A stretch of DNA of 41,203 nucleotides, taken from the NCBI GenBank assembly GCA_026126105.1, contig JAHCJV010000049.1:1-41203 (forward strand). The letters are read 5' to 3'. The DNA comes from Enhydrobacter sp. GTDB lineage: Bacteria; Pseudomonadota; Alphaproteobacteria; Reyranellales; Reyranellaceae. Each line of letters begins with the position of its first letter. Positions within the stretch are counted from its first letter, which is position 1. The translations under genes and the position numbers were made by a program. Under the pieces are notes generated by a model. The model saw nothing but the letters and a program-made list of their open reading frames with translations, was not told the origin of the DNA and did no database searches. This document shows, piece by piece, positions 17,194-25,574 of the stretch.

Positions 17194-17311
17194 GTGCACA
17201 TTGTCAGTTGCTAAATGCAACTGGCTCGCACTAGCGGCACTCTATGAGTGCCGCCTTACGTTGGCAACGACGGACTGGTGACGCTTTTAAGTCCCCTCAG
17301 GGACTGTGCAC
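17194..17311 (-). promoter_or_regulatory. Structured RNA-like element in the sucC leader (mdh-sucC gap)
   Basis: GTGCAC at 17306-17311 and GTGCAC at 17194-17199 can form a closing helix around four perfect hairpins. In minus-strand order these are: 6 bp with 4-base loop (17305-17290), 4 bp with 3-base loop (17269-17259), 9 bp with 3-base loop (17254-17234) and 7 bp with 5-base loop (17223-17205). AGTCC at 17276-17272 can compete for the 3' arm of the first hairpin, so two folds are mutually exclusive. A run of five U follows the closing helix two bases later, then the sucC ribosome site. It looks like a cis-acting leader (attenuator or riboswitch-like), or a processing element; its function is inferred from shape only. 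Confidence 0.55.
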
Positions 17312-17312
17312 C

Positions 17313-18278
17313 CTAGCCAGCGGCGACGATCTTCCTGGTCGCCTCGACCAGCGACTTCACGGCTTCCACAGACTTTTCGAACATGCCACGCTCCTTGGCG
17401 TTCAGCTCGACATGAACGATGCGCTCGACGCCGCCGGCCCCAATCACAACCGGCACCCCGATGTAGAGGCCCTTGACGCCATACTCGCCGTTCAGCATGG
17501 CCGCGCAGGGCAGAACGCGCTTCTTGTCGCGCAGATAAGACTCGGCCATCGCGATTGCCGAAGCGGCCGGCGCATAGAAGGCCGAGCCGTTGCCGAGGAG
17601 TCCCACGATCTCGGCGCCGCCGTCGCGGGTGCGCTGGACGATCTTCTCGAGCTTCTCGTGGGTGGTCCAGCCCATGTCGACGAGATCATGAAGAGGGATG
17701 CCGCCAACCGTCGAATAGCGAATGAGCGGCACCATGGTGTCGCCGTGGCCGCCCAGCACGAAGGCGGTCACGTCTTCCACCGAGACATTGAATTCCTGAG
17801 CAAGGAACAGGCGGAACCGGGCGGAGTCGAGCACGCCCGCCATGCCAACGACACGGTTGGCCGGGAAGCCGGTCACTTCCTGCATCAGGCCAACCATCGC
17901 ATCGAGCGGATTGGTGATGACGATGACGAAAGCGTCGGGCGCATTCTCCTTGATGCCCTTGCCGACCGCATTGATGACCTTGGCATTGATGCCGACCAGA
18001 TCGTCGCGCGTCATGCCGGGCTTGCGCGGCACACCGGCTGTCACGATCACGACGTCGGCGCCGGCGATGTCCTTGTAGTTCGACGAGCCTGAATAGCTGG
18101 CATCGAAACCGGCAACCGGCGAGAGCTGGGCAATGTCCAGCGCCTTGCCCTTGGCCGTGCCCTCAGCCTGCGGAATGTCGAACAGGACGATATCGCCCAG
18201 CTCTTTCTGGCCCGCCAGCAGGGCAAGGGTGCCGCCAATCTGTCCAGCGCCGATCAGCGCGATCTTCTTGCGAGCCAT
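17313..18278 (-). CDS. mdh: Malate dehydrogenase (LDH-like type)
   Basis: The 321-residue NAD-dependent enzyme oxidises malate to oxaloacetate. The dinucleotide motif is IGAGQIGG (9-16), the substrate-binding arginines are R85 and R91 in the VPRKPGMTRDDL loop and R154, and the catalytic pair is D151 with H178 in GGHGD. The ATG at 18278 has GGGAGA 6 bases upstream and gives the standard alphaproteobacterial start MARKKIALIG. It heads the mdh-sucCDA-odhB-lpdA block. Its 110-bp upstream region contains two GANTC sites (18318-18322 and 18361-18365), the target of the CcrM enzyme encoded at 34041. Confidence 0.96.
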   Translation of the reverse strand: MARKKIALIGAGQIGGTLALLAGQKELGDIVLFDIPQAEGTAKGKALDIAQLSPVAGFDASYSGSSNYKDIAGADVVIVTAGVPRKPGMTRDDLVGINAKVINAVGKGIKENAPDAFVIVITNPLDAMVGLMQEVTGFPANRVVGMAGVLDSARFRLFLAQEFNVSVEDVTAFVLGGHGDTMVPLIRYSTVGGIPLHDLVDMGWTTHEKLEKIVQRTRDGGAEIVGLLGNGSAFYAPAASAIAMAESYLRDKKRVLPCAAMLNGEYGVKGLYIGVPVVIGAGGVERIVHVELNAKERGMFEKSVEAVKSLVEATRKIVAAG

Positions 18279-18388
18279 GCGAATTCTCCCAATTCTGAAG
18301 GCGGCGCGTGGTAGCGCGATTCGCGCAGACCGGCAAGAAGGCCTGATTGTGTTGCTCATGGACTCACGCCGATCATCGTCGCTTTTCA

Positions 18389-19573
18389 TCATGAGGCTCG
18401 GTCGGCACTCTCGGGCACGGAAAGGGTGATAGGCACCGCCAGCGCACATATGACGGCACCCACGATCCACACCAAGCCCGGCCAATCCGCCTGCGATAGC
18501 CGGTAGATTCCGCCGAAAATGAGCGGACCGAAGAACGCCGCCAGGCTGACAAAGCTCGCAACAACGCCCTGCAATTTGCCCTGGTCCCTACGCTCGACCG
18601 CGTGCGTCTGCAGCGACCTGAGCGCAGGCTGGCCGACGCCGCCGAATGCCAACATCGGGACGGCGGCAAACGCTGCCCAGCTTGCCTGCGCGAATGCGAG
18701 GGCCAAAAGGCCGCCGGTATCGCACGCGATCCCGACGAGCAGAGTGCCCCGTTCGCCGAGTCGGCGTGTGAGCGGACCCGTTGCGCAAGCCTGCGCTACG
18801 GCGACGAGCACTCCATAAGCAGTCAACGAAAGACCGATCTGGGCGAAGTTCCAACCGAAGCGATCGTCGACAAAAAGCACCCAGAGGGTGCCATAGGTCT
18901 GGCTGACAAGGCTGATCAACAGGAGAAGCACGAGCAGCGGGACAAGGGGCCGCAGCGTGAACGCCCAGCGCAGCGGCACCAAAGGGTTGAGCGCCCGCCA
19001 ATCGATCGGCTTGCGCTCGGGTGCGTGCGATTCGGGCAGGGTGAGGAGCGCGACCGACAGGTTGACGCCATTCAACGCAGCCGCAGCGAGAAAGGGCGCG
19101 AGCAGCGAGATGTCGCTCAGCGCCCCACCGATAACCGGCCCGGCTACGAAGCCGACACTGAAGCAGGCCGTGAAAATGCCGAAGCGGCGCGCACGCTCGG
19201 CCTCGGGCGTGATGTCGGCGATGTAGGCGACGGCGCAGGCCTGGTTCGCCGACGTCAGCCCTGCAAGAGCGCGGCCGATGAACAGTAGCCACAGGTAGGG
19301 CGCGAACGCCATGATCAGATAGTCGAAGGTCGAACCGGCAAGGGAAAGAAGCAACACCGGCCGCCGCCCATAGCGATCGGACAGGACGCCGAGCACGGGC
19401 GAGAAAACGAACTGCATGAATGCAGACAGCGCCAGCATCGCCCCAAACACTACCGATACTTCCTGCGAGCCGCTCAGGGAACGGACCAGGCCGGGCAGCA
19501 TCGGAAAGATCAGCGCAACGCCCATCCCATCGAGCAGGCCGGTGGCATAGATGACGAACAGCGGCCGGCTCAT
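18389..19573 (-). CDS. MFS efflux-type transporter (TetA-like)
   Basis: A 394-residue major facilitator protein, probably 12 membrane helices. The motif-A loop GVLSDRYGRRP lies at 62-72 between helices 2 and 3, and the GVALIFPMLPGLV start resembles drug-proton antiporters of the TetA/Bcr branch. Motif C-like glycines (GFVAGPVIGG) lie in helix 5. Its ATG overlaps the stop of the upstream acyltransferase gene (ATGA), so the two are translationally coupled. The substrate is unknown. The pairing leaves open a lipid or fatty-acyl substrate, in the way LplT accompanies an acyltransferase in enterobacteria, but this is only inference. Confidence 0.85.
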   Translation of the reverse strand: MSRPLFVIYATGLLDGMGVALIFPMLPGLVRSLSGSQEVSVVFGAMLALSAFMQFVFSPVLGVLSDRYGRRPVLLLSLAGSTFDYLIMAFAPYLWLLFIGRALAGLTSANQACAVAYIADITPEAERARRFGIFTACFSVGFVAGPVIGGALSDISLLAPFLAAAALNGVNLSVALLTLPESHAPERKPIDWRALNPLVPLRWAFTLRPLVPLLVLLLLISLVSQTYGTLWVLFVDDRFGWNFAQIGLSLTAYGVLVAVAQACATGPLTRRLGERGTLLVGIACDTGGLLALAFAQASWAAFAAVPMLAFGGVGQPALRSLQTHAVERRDQGKLQGVVASFVSLAAFFGPLIFGGIYRLSQADWPGLVWIVGAVICALAVPITLSVPESADRAS

Positions 19574-20604
19574 GCGACGCCGGCCGCCACGTATGTCGCG
19601 TGGGCCGCGTCCACTGCCAGCGCGACGGCCTCGTCGTCAGCGAGTGTCGCGATGGACGAAGGTAGCAGGTGGGGCCAGCGCCGTTTTGCGGCCGCGAGAA
19701 ACGGATCATTGGGGATCGGATGCCAAAGCCAATAAGCCGCCGGTTGTTCGGCTACGAAGCCGCCAATATGGGCGGCCAGCCTCTGGGTGAAATCGCACGC
19801 AGCGATCCGAACCGACGGCGATCCCGGATAGTCGATCGGGTCGAGGATGTTCATCGAGAAGCCGCTTGCCTGCCGTCGCGAGGCAAAGCCCGGCAGGACC
19901 AAAGTTCCGGAACGGGCATACCGGGCCGGGCCGGGCGGATAGTTGAACTCATCGCCGAAGGTCTTGACGTGTATGCCCCTGAATCTGTCGCTCGGATAGA
20001 CATCCACCACCATCAGGACGACGCCGTTGTTGCCGAGAATCTTCGCAATCTCGGCACCCGTGCTTCTTCGTCCGAACGCGATCGGTGTCGCGCGGGTGGC
20101 GCTGCGGCCGCGGTAGATCCACCGTTCGACCGGCGTCGGCCGACTCCCAATCGTGTAGACGAAGCCCAGGTTCAGCCCGCGGTCGCGAAGATGCGCTGCG
20201 AACAGTTCGATGCTTCCAATGTGAGGTACCGCGAGAATGCAGCCGTTGCGCGATGTCGATACGGCTCGAACGAGTCGATCGACGGCGTCATCTGGAAGCA
20301 TTGCCGCAAGGTCCAGGGCCCGCAGCCGGTCGTGCTGCAGGTTGTCGAGATCGAAAAGAACGGTGACCCACGCCGCCATCCCTTCGATCACGTCATCATG
20401 CGTGGCGGTCCGGCCGCGAACGATGCTTTGGCGCAGGAACATGTCGTCACGCATCGTGCTTCGCCTGCTGGCGATCACCTGGGCGATCTTGCGCGCGAGA
20501 CCCGGCTGTCTCGGTACAGGGACGACGGGCGCAAGGTGAGCAACCAGAGCTACGACCGCAGCCTGGATATCTCCGCGGCTGCGGGGAAGGAAGCTCTCGA
20601 TCAT
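19570..20604 (-). CDS. LpxL/HtrB-like acyltransferase family protein
   Basis: A 344-residue protein of the lysophospholipid/lipid A acyltransferase superfamily. The H(X)4E catalytic motif appears as PHIGSIE (H128, E133), with the preceding GCILAVPH strand. Further on are the arginine-containing block RWIYRGRSATRATPIAF and the acceptor-side block VVLMVVDVYPSDRF. Family members acylate lipid A, glycolipids or lysophospholipids at the inner membrane; no N-terminal membrane helix is clear here, so membrane association may be peripheral. I start at the ATG at 20604, since the 38 upstream in-frame residues look non-coding. It overlaps the MFS gene by 4 bases. Confidence 0.72.
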   Translation of the reverse strand: MIESFLPRSRGDIQAAVVALVAHLAPVVPVPRQPGLARKIAQVIASRRSTMRDDMFLRQSIVRGRTATHDDVIEGMAAWVTVLFDLDNLQHDRLRALDLAAMLPDDAVDRLVRAVSTSRNGCILAVPHIGSIELFAAHLRDRGLNLGFVYTIGSRPTPVERWIYRGRSATRATPIAFGRRSTGAEIAKILGNNGVVLMVVDVYPSDRFRGIHVKTFGDEFNYPPGPARYARSGTLVLPGFASRRQASGFSMNILDPIDYPGSPSVRIAACDFTQRLAAHIGGFVAEQPAAYWLWHPIPNDPFLAAAKRRWPHLLPSSIATLADDEAVALAVDAAHATYVAAGVA

Positions 20605-20767
20605 GCATCGCGATCCGCAGTTCAATGGCGCCAGCACCGAGTATGAGCGCTCAATGCTTCGGCGTAGCGATGCGGTTTCGACGCAGGTGGCACCGGGGGA
20701 TCGGCCCGTCCGTGGCAATGGCGATATGGCCGCATCACGACGGTCGAATCATGCAGCATCTCGCCTG

Positions 20768-21628
20768 TTACACAGGGTGGCGCGCGAATTGTGCCAGCAT
20801 CAGTTCGGTCGCTTTCGCTGCCGCCTGGTCCATCACGAAGTGGCCGACGCCCGGCAGCACTTCCATGGCGTAGGGCGCGACCACGAACTCGCCGGTGCCC
20901 TTGGCGGCATCGGGCCCGACGGTGGCGTCGGCATCGCCCCATATATAGAGCGTCGGGACCTTGATGGGGCCGAAGTCGCCGGACAGGCCCTTGTTGGAGC
21001 GATACCAGGCGAGCGCGGCTTCGATCGCCTCGCGGCTGCCCAGCACCGAGACATGATCCTCGATGGCGGCCTTCGAGACGTCCTGCCCGAACAGTCCCTC
21101 GCGCAGACGACGGGCATTGTCCTCGGTCAGCAGCCGCCCGGTCTCCGGCTCGAGGAACTTGCCGTGATGGCGCGAGCGATGCTTCTGGTCGCCGTTCGGA
21201 TCCTGCAGCGCGCGCCGGAAAGAGAGCGGATGCGGTCGCGACAGGACGGTCAGCGAGGCAAGCCGTTGCGGTTCGGTGTTTGCCACCCCCCACGAGACCT
21301 GGCCGCCCCAATCGTGCCCGACCAGGTGGAAGCGATCGGCCTCGCAGCCGGCCGCCGCGGCGATTTCGAGCGCGTCTTTGACCAGCTTGTCGAACGCATA
21401 GTTGGAGAGATCGGCCGGATCAGGCCGCGCGCCCGGCGAATAGCCGCGCTGATCCGGCGCAACCGCCCGGTAGCCCGCTTTCGCCAACTCCGGCAGCGCC
21501 TCGCGCCAGCTGTGCCGCGACTCCGGGAAGCCGTGCAGGAGCAGCACAAAAGGCCCGTCGGCCGGGCCTGCGACGTCCGCCGTAAATGTCAGGCCCGACC
21601 CTGTCGTGAGGCCGATTGTCTCTGCCAT
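20768..21628 (-). CDS. Epoxide-hydrolase-like alpha/beta hydrolase
   Basis: A 286-residue cytoplasmic alpha/beta hydrolase. HGFPES at 32-37 forms the oxyanion region, the nucleophile is Asp106 in VGHDWGGQ, and the base His is about 263 in GVGHFVMD; the acid lies near WGDADATVG. An Asp nucleophile with HGxP points to soluble epoxide hydrolases or haloalkane dehalogenase relatives rather than esterases. The gene starts 6 bases after the stop of the dienelactone hydrolase gene and is probably co-transcribed with it. The substrate is unknown. Between its stop and the next gene (20605-20767) I see no gene, only the likely promoter region of the acyltransferase/MFS pair. Confidence 0.85.
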   Translation of the reverse strand: MAETIGLTTGSGLTFTADVAGPADGPFVLLLHGFPESRHSWREALPELAKAGYRAVAPDQRGYSPGARPDPADLSNYAFDKLVKDALEIAAAAGCEADRFHLVGHDWGGQVSWGVANTEPQRLASLTVLSRPHPLSFRRALQDPNGDQKHRSRHHGKFLEPETGRLLTEDNARRLREGLFGQDVSKAAIEDHVSVLGSREAIEAALAWYRSNKGLSGDFGPIKVPTLYIWGDADATVGPDAAKGTGEFVVAPYAMEVLPGVGHFVMDQAAAKATELMLAQFARHPV

Positions 21629-21634
21629 TGCAGG

Positions 21635-22513
21635 TCAGCCGACGCCGTTTGCCTTGAACCACGCGAGCGCGAGCTTCCAGCCATCCTCCGCCTGCTCCTT
21701 GCGATAGGACGGGCGGTAATCCGCGTTGAAGCCGTGCGGCGTGTCCGGGTAGACCTTGATCTGCGACTTCTGCGCGGCCGGGCTGCCGGCCTTCAGCGCG
21801 GCGTTCATCTTCTCGACCGAGTCGAGGCTGATGCCGGTATCGGCGCCGCCGTACAGACCGAGTACGGGAGCATGCAGGCTCTTGGCGACGTCCACCGGAT
21901 TGGTCGGCGCCAGCGGCGTGGCGTCACGCACCAGCGGACCGTACCAGGCAACCCCGGCCTTCACCGCCGGATTATGCCCGGCATACATCCACACAATGCG
22001 GCCGCCCCAGCAGAAGCCGGTGATGCCGAGCTTGGCGGTGTCGGCCTTTCCTTCGCCCTTGGCGAAAGCGACGGTCGAGTCGAGGTCGCCCATCACCTGT
22101 GCATCCGGTACCTTCGAGACGATATCCTTGATGAGCGTGGGGATGTCGGTGATCTTCGTGGCATCGCCTTGGCGGAAATAGAGATCGGGCGCGATCGCGT
22201 AGTAGCCGGCCTTGGCGAAGCGGCGGCAGATGTCGGCGATGTGGGCGTGCACGCCGAAGATCTCCTGCACGACGAGAATGGTGCCGAAGCCAGCGCCGGA
22301 CGCTGGCATGGCGCGGTAGGCCATCATGTCCTTGCCGTCCGACGTCTTGACCGAGACCGTGCCGGCTGTAAGACCGTCGACCGCCGTGGTGATCATGGTC
22401 TGCGCCTGGATCGGCTGCGCGGCCAGCGCGAATGTGGTTCCAAACGCGGCCCCGAAGAGAGCCTTGCGGCGCGAGACGCTGTCGTCGAAGGAGATATTGT
22501 CGCCGTCCATCAT
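21635..22513 (-). CDS. Tat-exported dienelactone hydrolase family protein
   Basis: A 292-residue dienelactone hydrolase with a twin-arginine signal: SRRKALF at 14-20, hydrophobic stretch 21-33, and an IQAQ cleavage region near 38. The catalytic triad is Cys168 in GFCWGG, Asp225 in YGGAD and His260 in TPHGF; Glu84 in VVQEIFGV is the residue that activates the cysteine. Such enzymes hydrolyse dienelactones or related esters; export suggests action on an external or periplasmic substrate. Two adjacent ATGs (22513 and 22510) are possible starts; GGGAG lies 4 or 7 bases away, slightly favouring the second. It lies between zapE and the epoxide-hydrolase-like gene on the same strand. Confidence 0.87.
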   Translation of the reverse strand: MMDGDNISFDDSVSRRKALFGAAFGTTFALAAQPIQAQTMITTAVDGLTAGTVSVKTSDGKDMMAYRAMPASGAGFGTILVVQEIFGVHAHIADICRRFAKAGYYAIAPDLYFRQGDATKITDIPTLIKDIVSKVPDAQVMGDLDSTVAFAKGEGKADTAKLGITGFCWGGRIVWMYAGHNPAVKAGVAWYGPLVRDATPLAPTNPVDVAKSLHAPVLGLYGGADTGISLDSVEKMNAALKAGSPAAQKSQIKVYPDTPHGFNADYRPSYRKEQAEDGWKLALAWFKANGVG

Positions 22514-22604
22514 AGGTCTCCCGAAGCGGGTTGAATGCGGCGCGAAGCCTAGGCTGTCCACGCAAGGCCCCCCAATCACAATCAGGCGAGATGGGCCCCT
22601 GACG

Positions 22605-23768
22605 TCAGGCGGCCTCGATGTGCGACAGAGCGAGATATTCCGGGCTCTGCATTTCCATGAGGCGCGATACCGTGCGTTGAAACTCGAAAGCCCCATCGCC
22701 CTCGGTATACAGCTTGTCGGGCGTTGCCGCGGCCGAGCAGATGAATTTCACCTTCCGCTCGTAGAAGCTGTCGATCATCGTGACGAAACGAGCGGCCTTG
22801 TCCTGGCTGTCGGGCCCCATCTTCGGAATGTCCGCCATGATCACGGTATGGAACTTGTCGGCTATGCACAGGAAGTCGGCGGCGCCCATCGGTCTTGCGC
22901 ACCAGTCCATATAGTCCGCCATGGCCACGCCCGGCGCAGCGCGCGGCACCGGGACATCGCGGCCCTGCGTGCGCAGCACACGCGGCTCACCGTCGGCGCC
23001 GCCGGACAACGTGCGGAACGCCTCGTCGAGCTTTGCCGCCGCCCAGGCGCCAAGCGGCGTGAGATAGACATCCAGCTCCCGGATGCGGTCCATGCGGTAA
23101 TCGCGGCCGCCGCCCAACTCGAGGATCTCCAGCCGCTGCTTCAGGAGCTCGATGAACGGCAGGAAGCGATCGCGCTGCAGCCCGTTTTTGTAGAGATCGT
23201 CAGGCGCGCGATTCGACGTGGCGATGACGGTCAGCCCCTCCTCGAAGAGCGTCTCGAACAGGCGGCCTAGGATCATCGCGTCGGCGATGTTGGTGACCTG
23301 GAATTCGTCGAAGCAGAGCAGCCGCGTCTCCCGGGCGATCGCCTTGGCGATCGGCACTATGGTATCGGCCTCGGGCGGCGCGCCTCTGCCTGCGAGTTCC
23401 TCGCGGCGGCGGTGAAGGCGGTCGTGCACCTCCAGCATGAATTCGTGAAAGTGCACGCGGCGCTTCTGCGCCACCGGCGCATCGTCGAAGAAGAGATCCA
23501 TCAGCATCGACTTCCCGCGGCCGACCGGACCCCAGATGTAGAGGCCGTGCGGGCCCGCAGGCGGCTTTGCGGCGGCGCCGAACCCGAGCCGAGCCCAGAA
23601 ACCCTGCTGCGCCGGTGCCGGAGCCATTGCAGCGAGCTGCTCGTGGATCGCCTGCAGGCGGGCTACGATCTTTTCCTGCACGGGATCGGCGCGCACCTGG
23701 CCCGCAGCGCGACGCGCGGCGAGGTTGGCGACAGGCCCCTTGCCGGTCGAGGGGGTATCGGAGTTCAT
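22605..23768 (-). CDS. zapE: Cell division protein ZapE (AFG1-like AAA ATPase)
   Basis: A 387-residue AFG1/LACE1 family ATPase; ZapE in E. coli binds FtsZ rings under stress, and the mitochondrial homologue acts in protein quality control. Walker A is GPVGRGKS at 80-87, Walker B LCFDEFQ at 151-157, and sensor-1 VIATSNRAPDDLY follows. The C-terminal family-specific portion includes ADKFHTVIMADIP and RFVTMIDSFYERKVKF. In alphaproteobacteria the gene commonly sits upstream of mdh; here four genes separate them. It is divergent from fmt with 51 bp between the starts. Confidence 0.93.
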   Translation of the reverse strand: MNSDTPSTGKGPVANLAARRAAGQVRADPVQEKIVARLQAIHEQLAAMAPAPAQQGFWARLGFGAAAKPPAGPHGLYIWGPVGRGKSMLMDLFFDDAPVAQKRRVHFHEFMLEVHDRLHRRREELAGRGAPPEADTIVPIAKAIARETRLLCFDEFQVTNIADAMILGRLFETLFEEGLTVIATSNRAPDDLYKNGLQRDRFLPFIELLKQRLEILELGGGRDYRMDRIRELDVYLTPLGAWAAAKLDEAFRTLSGGADGEPRVLRTQGRDVPVPRAAPGVAMADYMDWCARPMGAADFLCIADKFHTVIMADIPKMGPDSQDKAARFVTMIDSFYERKVKFICSAAATPDKLYTEGDGAFEFQRTVSRLMEMQSPEYLALSHIEAA

Positions 23769-23819
23769 TGAGGGCGCATACCTAGCTCAGCGCAGTGCGC
23801 CTGCCTATAAGATGCGGCA

Positions 23820-24782
23820 ATGAAGATCGCGTTTCTCGGCACGTCGGAATTTGCCGTCCCCGCGCTCCAGGCGCTGATCGATGCTGGCCACGACGTGGTG
23901 GCAGTCTATTCGCGCGCGCCCAAGCCGGCTGGCCGCGGTCAGCAGGAGCGCAAGTCGCCGGTCCATCGGCTCGCCGACACGCTGGGTCTGCCTGTCCGCA
24001 CTCCGAAGACGCTCAAGACGGACGAGGAAGCGGCGGCCTTCAAGGCGCTCGACCTCGATGCTGCGGTTGTCGTGTCTTACGGGCATATATTGACCAAGCC
24101 GTTCCTCGACGCACCGGTGCTGGGCTGCATCAACATCCATGGCTCGCTGCTGCCGCGCTGGCGCGGCGCCGCGCCGATTCACCGGGCGATCCTCGCGGGC
24201 GACACCGAGACCGGCGTCACGACCATGCGGATGGACGAGGGCCTCGACACCGGCCCGATGCTCATGGCGGAACGCACGCCGATATCCTCCGGCGACACGG
24301 CAGAAAGCGTGCACGATCGACTGGCGGCGCTCGGCGCGAGGCTGATCGTCTCTACCTTGGACGCGCTGATGCGCCGCTCGATCGATCCGACGCCACAGCC
24401 CGCGCAGGGAGTCACCTACGCCCACAAGCTGGGCAAGGAGGAAGGCGTGCTCGACTGGCGTCGCCCGGCCGCCGAGCTCGAACGCAAGGTACGGGCGTTC
24501 CAGCCCTGGCCCGGCACGTCATTCTCGATCAATGGCGAGCAGATCAAGGTGCTGGACGCAGGATTGGCGCTCGCCAGCGGCCCGCCTGGCACGGTAAGCG
24601 TAGCCAAGGACGGCTTCCCCGTGGTCGCCTGCGGCGTCGGCGGATTGCGGTTGCTCAAGCTGCAGCGGTCGGGCAAGGCGGCACAGGCGGCCGACGCTTT
24701 TCTGCGCGGCTTCGCCCTGCCGGCCGGTACGGTTCTGACTTCGCCCGCTGTCGTATCGCTGCCCCAGAGCCCTCCGCGCTGA
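23820..24782 (+). CDS. fmt: Methionyl-tRNA formyltransferase
   Basis: The 320-residue enzyme formylates initiator Met-tRNA with 10-formyl-THF. The N-terminal Rossmann domain starts MKIAFLGTSEFAVPAL. The catalytic residues are N105, H107 and D143 in INIHGSLLPRWRGAAP and EGLDTGPML. The C-terminal OB-like tRNA-binding domain begins about residue 210 (AHKLGKEEGVLDW). No Shine-Dalgarno sequence is visible; instead TATAAG lies 8 bases before the ATG, which would fit a leaderless transcript. The truA GTG follows 3 bases after the stop. The usual upstream partner def is absent here. Confidence 0.95.
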   Translation: MKIAFLGTSEFAVPALQALIDAGHDVVAVYSRAPKPAGRGQQERKSPVHRLADTLGLPVRTPKTLKTDEEAAAFKALDLDAAVVVSYGHILTKPFLDAPVLGCINIHGSLLPRWRGAAPIHRAILAGDTETGVTTMRMDEGLDTGPMLMAERTPISSGDTAESVHDRLAALGARLIVSTLDALMRRSIDPTPQPAQGVTYAHKLGKEEGVLDWRRPAAELERKVRAFQPWPGTSFSINGEQIKVLDAGLALASGPPGTVSVAKDGFPVVACGVGGLRLLKLQRSGKAAQAADAFLRGFALPAGTVLTSPAVVSLPQSPPR

Positions 24783-24785
24783 GCC

Positions 24786-25574
24786 GTGCCGCGATACAAG
24801 ATCATCGTCGAGTATGACGGCGGGCCATTCGTCGGCTGGCAGCGTCAGGATACCGGCCCATCGATCCAGGCAGCCCTGGAGGACGCCGTTTTCGCCTTGA
24901 GCGGCGAGCGTGTCCACGTACAGGGAGCGGGCCGCACCGACTCCGGCGTCCATGCGCGAGGCCAGGTCGCGCATTTCGACATGGCGGCAGAGAAGCGCGC
25001 CGAGGAAGTCCGTGGCGCGCTCACCTTTCACCTCAGGCCGCATCCTGTCGTCGTATTGGCGGCGGAACTGGCGCCGAAGGGCTTCCATGCCCGCTTCTCG
25101 GCGACCTACCGACGCTATCACTATCGCATCCTGAACCGGCGCTCGCCGGCGGCCATGGAGCGTGGCCATGTCTGGCACGTGCCGGTGCCGCTTGAGATAC
25201 AGGCCATGCGCGAGGCAGCATCCGTGCTGATCGGCACGCACGATTTCAACAGCTTCCGGTCGGTGTCCTGCCAGGCGAAGTCCTCGATCAAGACGCTCGA
25301 GGAACTGTCGGTGATGCGCTGCGGAGAGGAGATTCACCTCCACGTCGGCGCGCGTTCCTTCCTGCACAATCAGGTGCGCATCCTCGTCGGTACACTCCAG
25401 ATGGTTGGCCGCGGGCAATGGGCGATCTCCGATGTCGAGGCGGCTCTGGGCGCCCGCGACCGGACGCGTGCCGGACCGACCGCGCCGCCGGACGGCCTCT
25501 GCCTGATGGAGGTGCGCTACGATGGCCTCTCAGAGGCCGGCGGTGACCCCGAGCAGACGATTGACGAGAATTGA
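24786..25574 (+). CDS. truA: tRNA pseudouridine synthase A (positions 38-40)
   Basis: The 262-residue enzyme makes pseudouridine at positions 38, 39 and 40 of the tRNA anticodon arm. The N-terminus PRYKIIVEYDGGPFVGWQRQ is typical and the catalytic aspartate is D52 in GRTDSGVHARGQ. The second half has the NSFRSVSCQAKS and SFLHNQVRILVG motifs of the family. The start codon is GTG at 24786, 3 bases after fmt, so the two are co-translated. Its last 45 bases overlap the 3' end of the convergent membrane-protein gene. Confidence 0.95.
   Translation: MPRYKIIVEYDGGPFVGWQRQDTGPSIQAALEDAVFALSGERVHVQGAGRTDSGVHARGQVAHFDMAAEKRAEEVRGALTFHLRPHPVVVLAAELAPKGFHARFSATYRRYHYRILNRRSPAAMERGHVWHVPVPLEIQAMREAASVLIGTHDFNSFRSVSCQAKSSIKTLEELSVMRCGEEIHLHVGARSFLHNQVRILVGTLQMVGRGQWAISDVEAALGARDRTRAGPTAPPDGLCLMEVRYDGLSEAGGDPEQTIDEN

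Noticed and set aside
20603..22534. A 643-residue open frame spanning the two hydrolase genes in antisense
   Set aside because: It covers two coding genes with intact catalytic residues plus their gap, and resembles no protein family.
22514..22604. Possible hairpins in the zapE-dienelactone hydrolase gap
   Set aside because: Only short palindromes such as GCCTAGGC and loosely matched G/C runs are present, with no U-run; not distinguishable from chance at this GC content.
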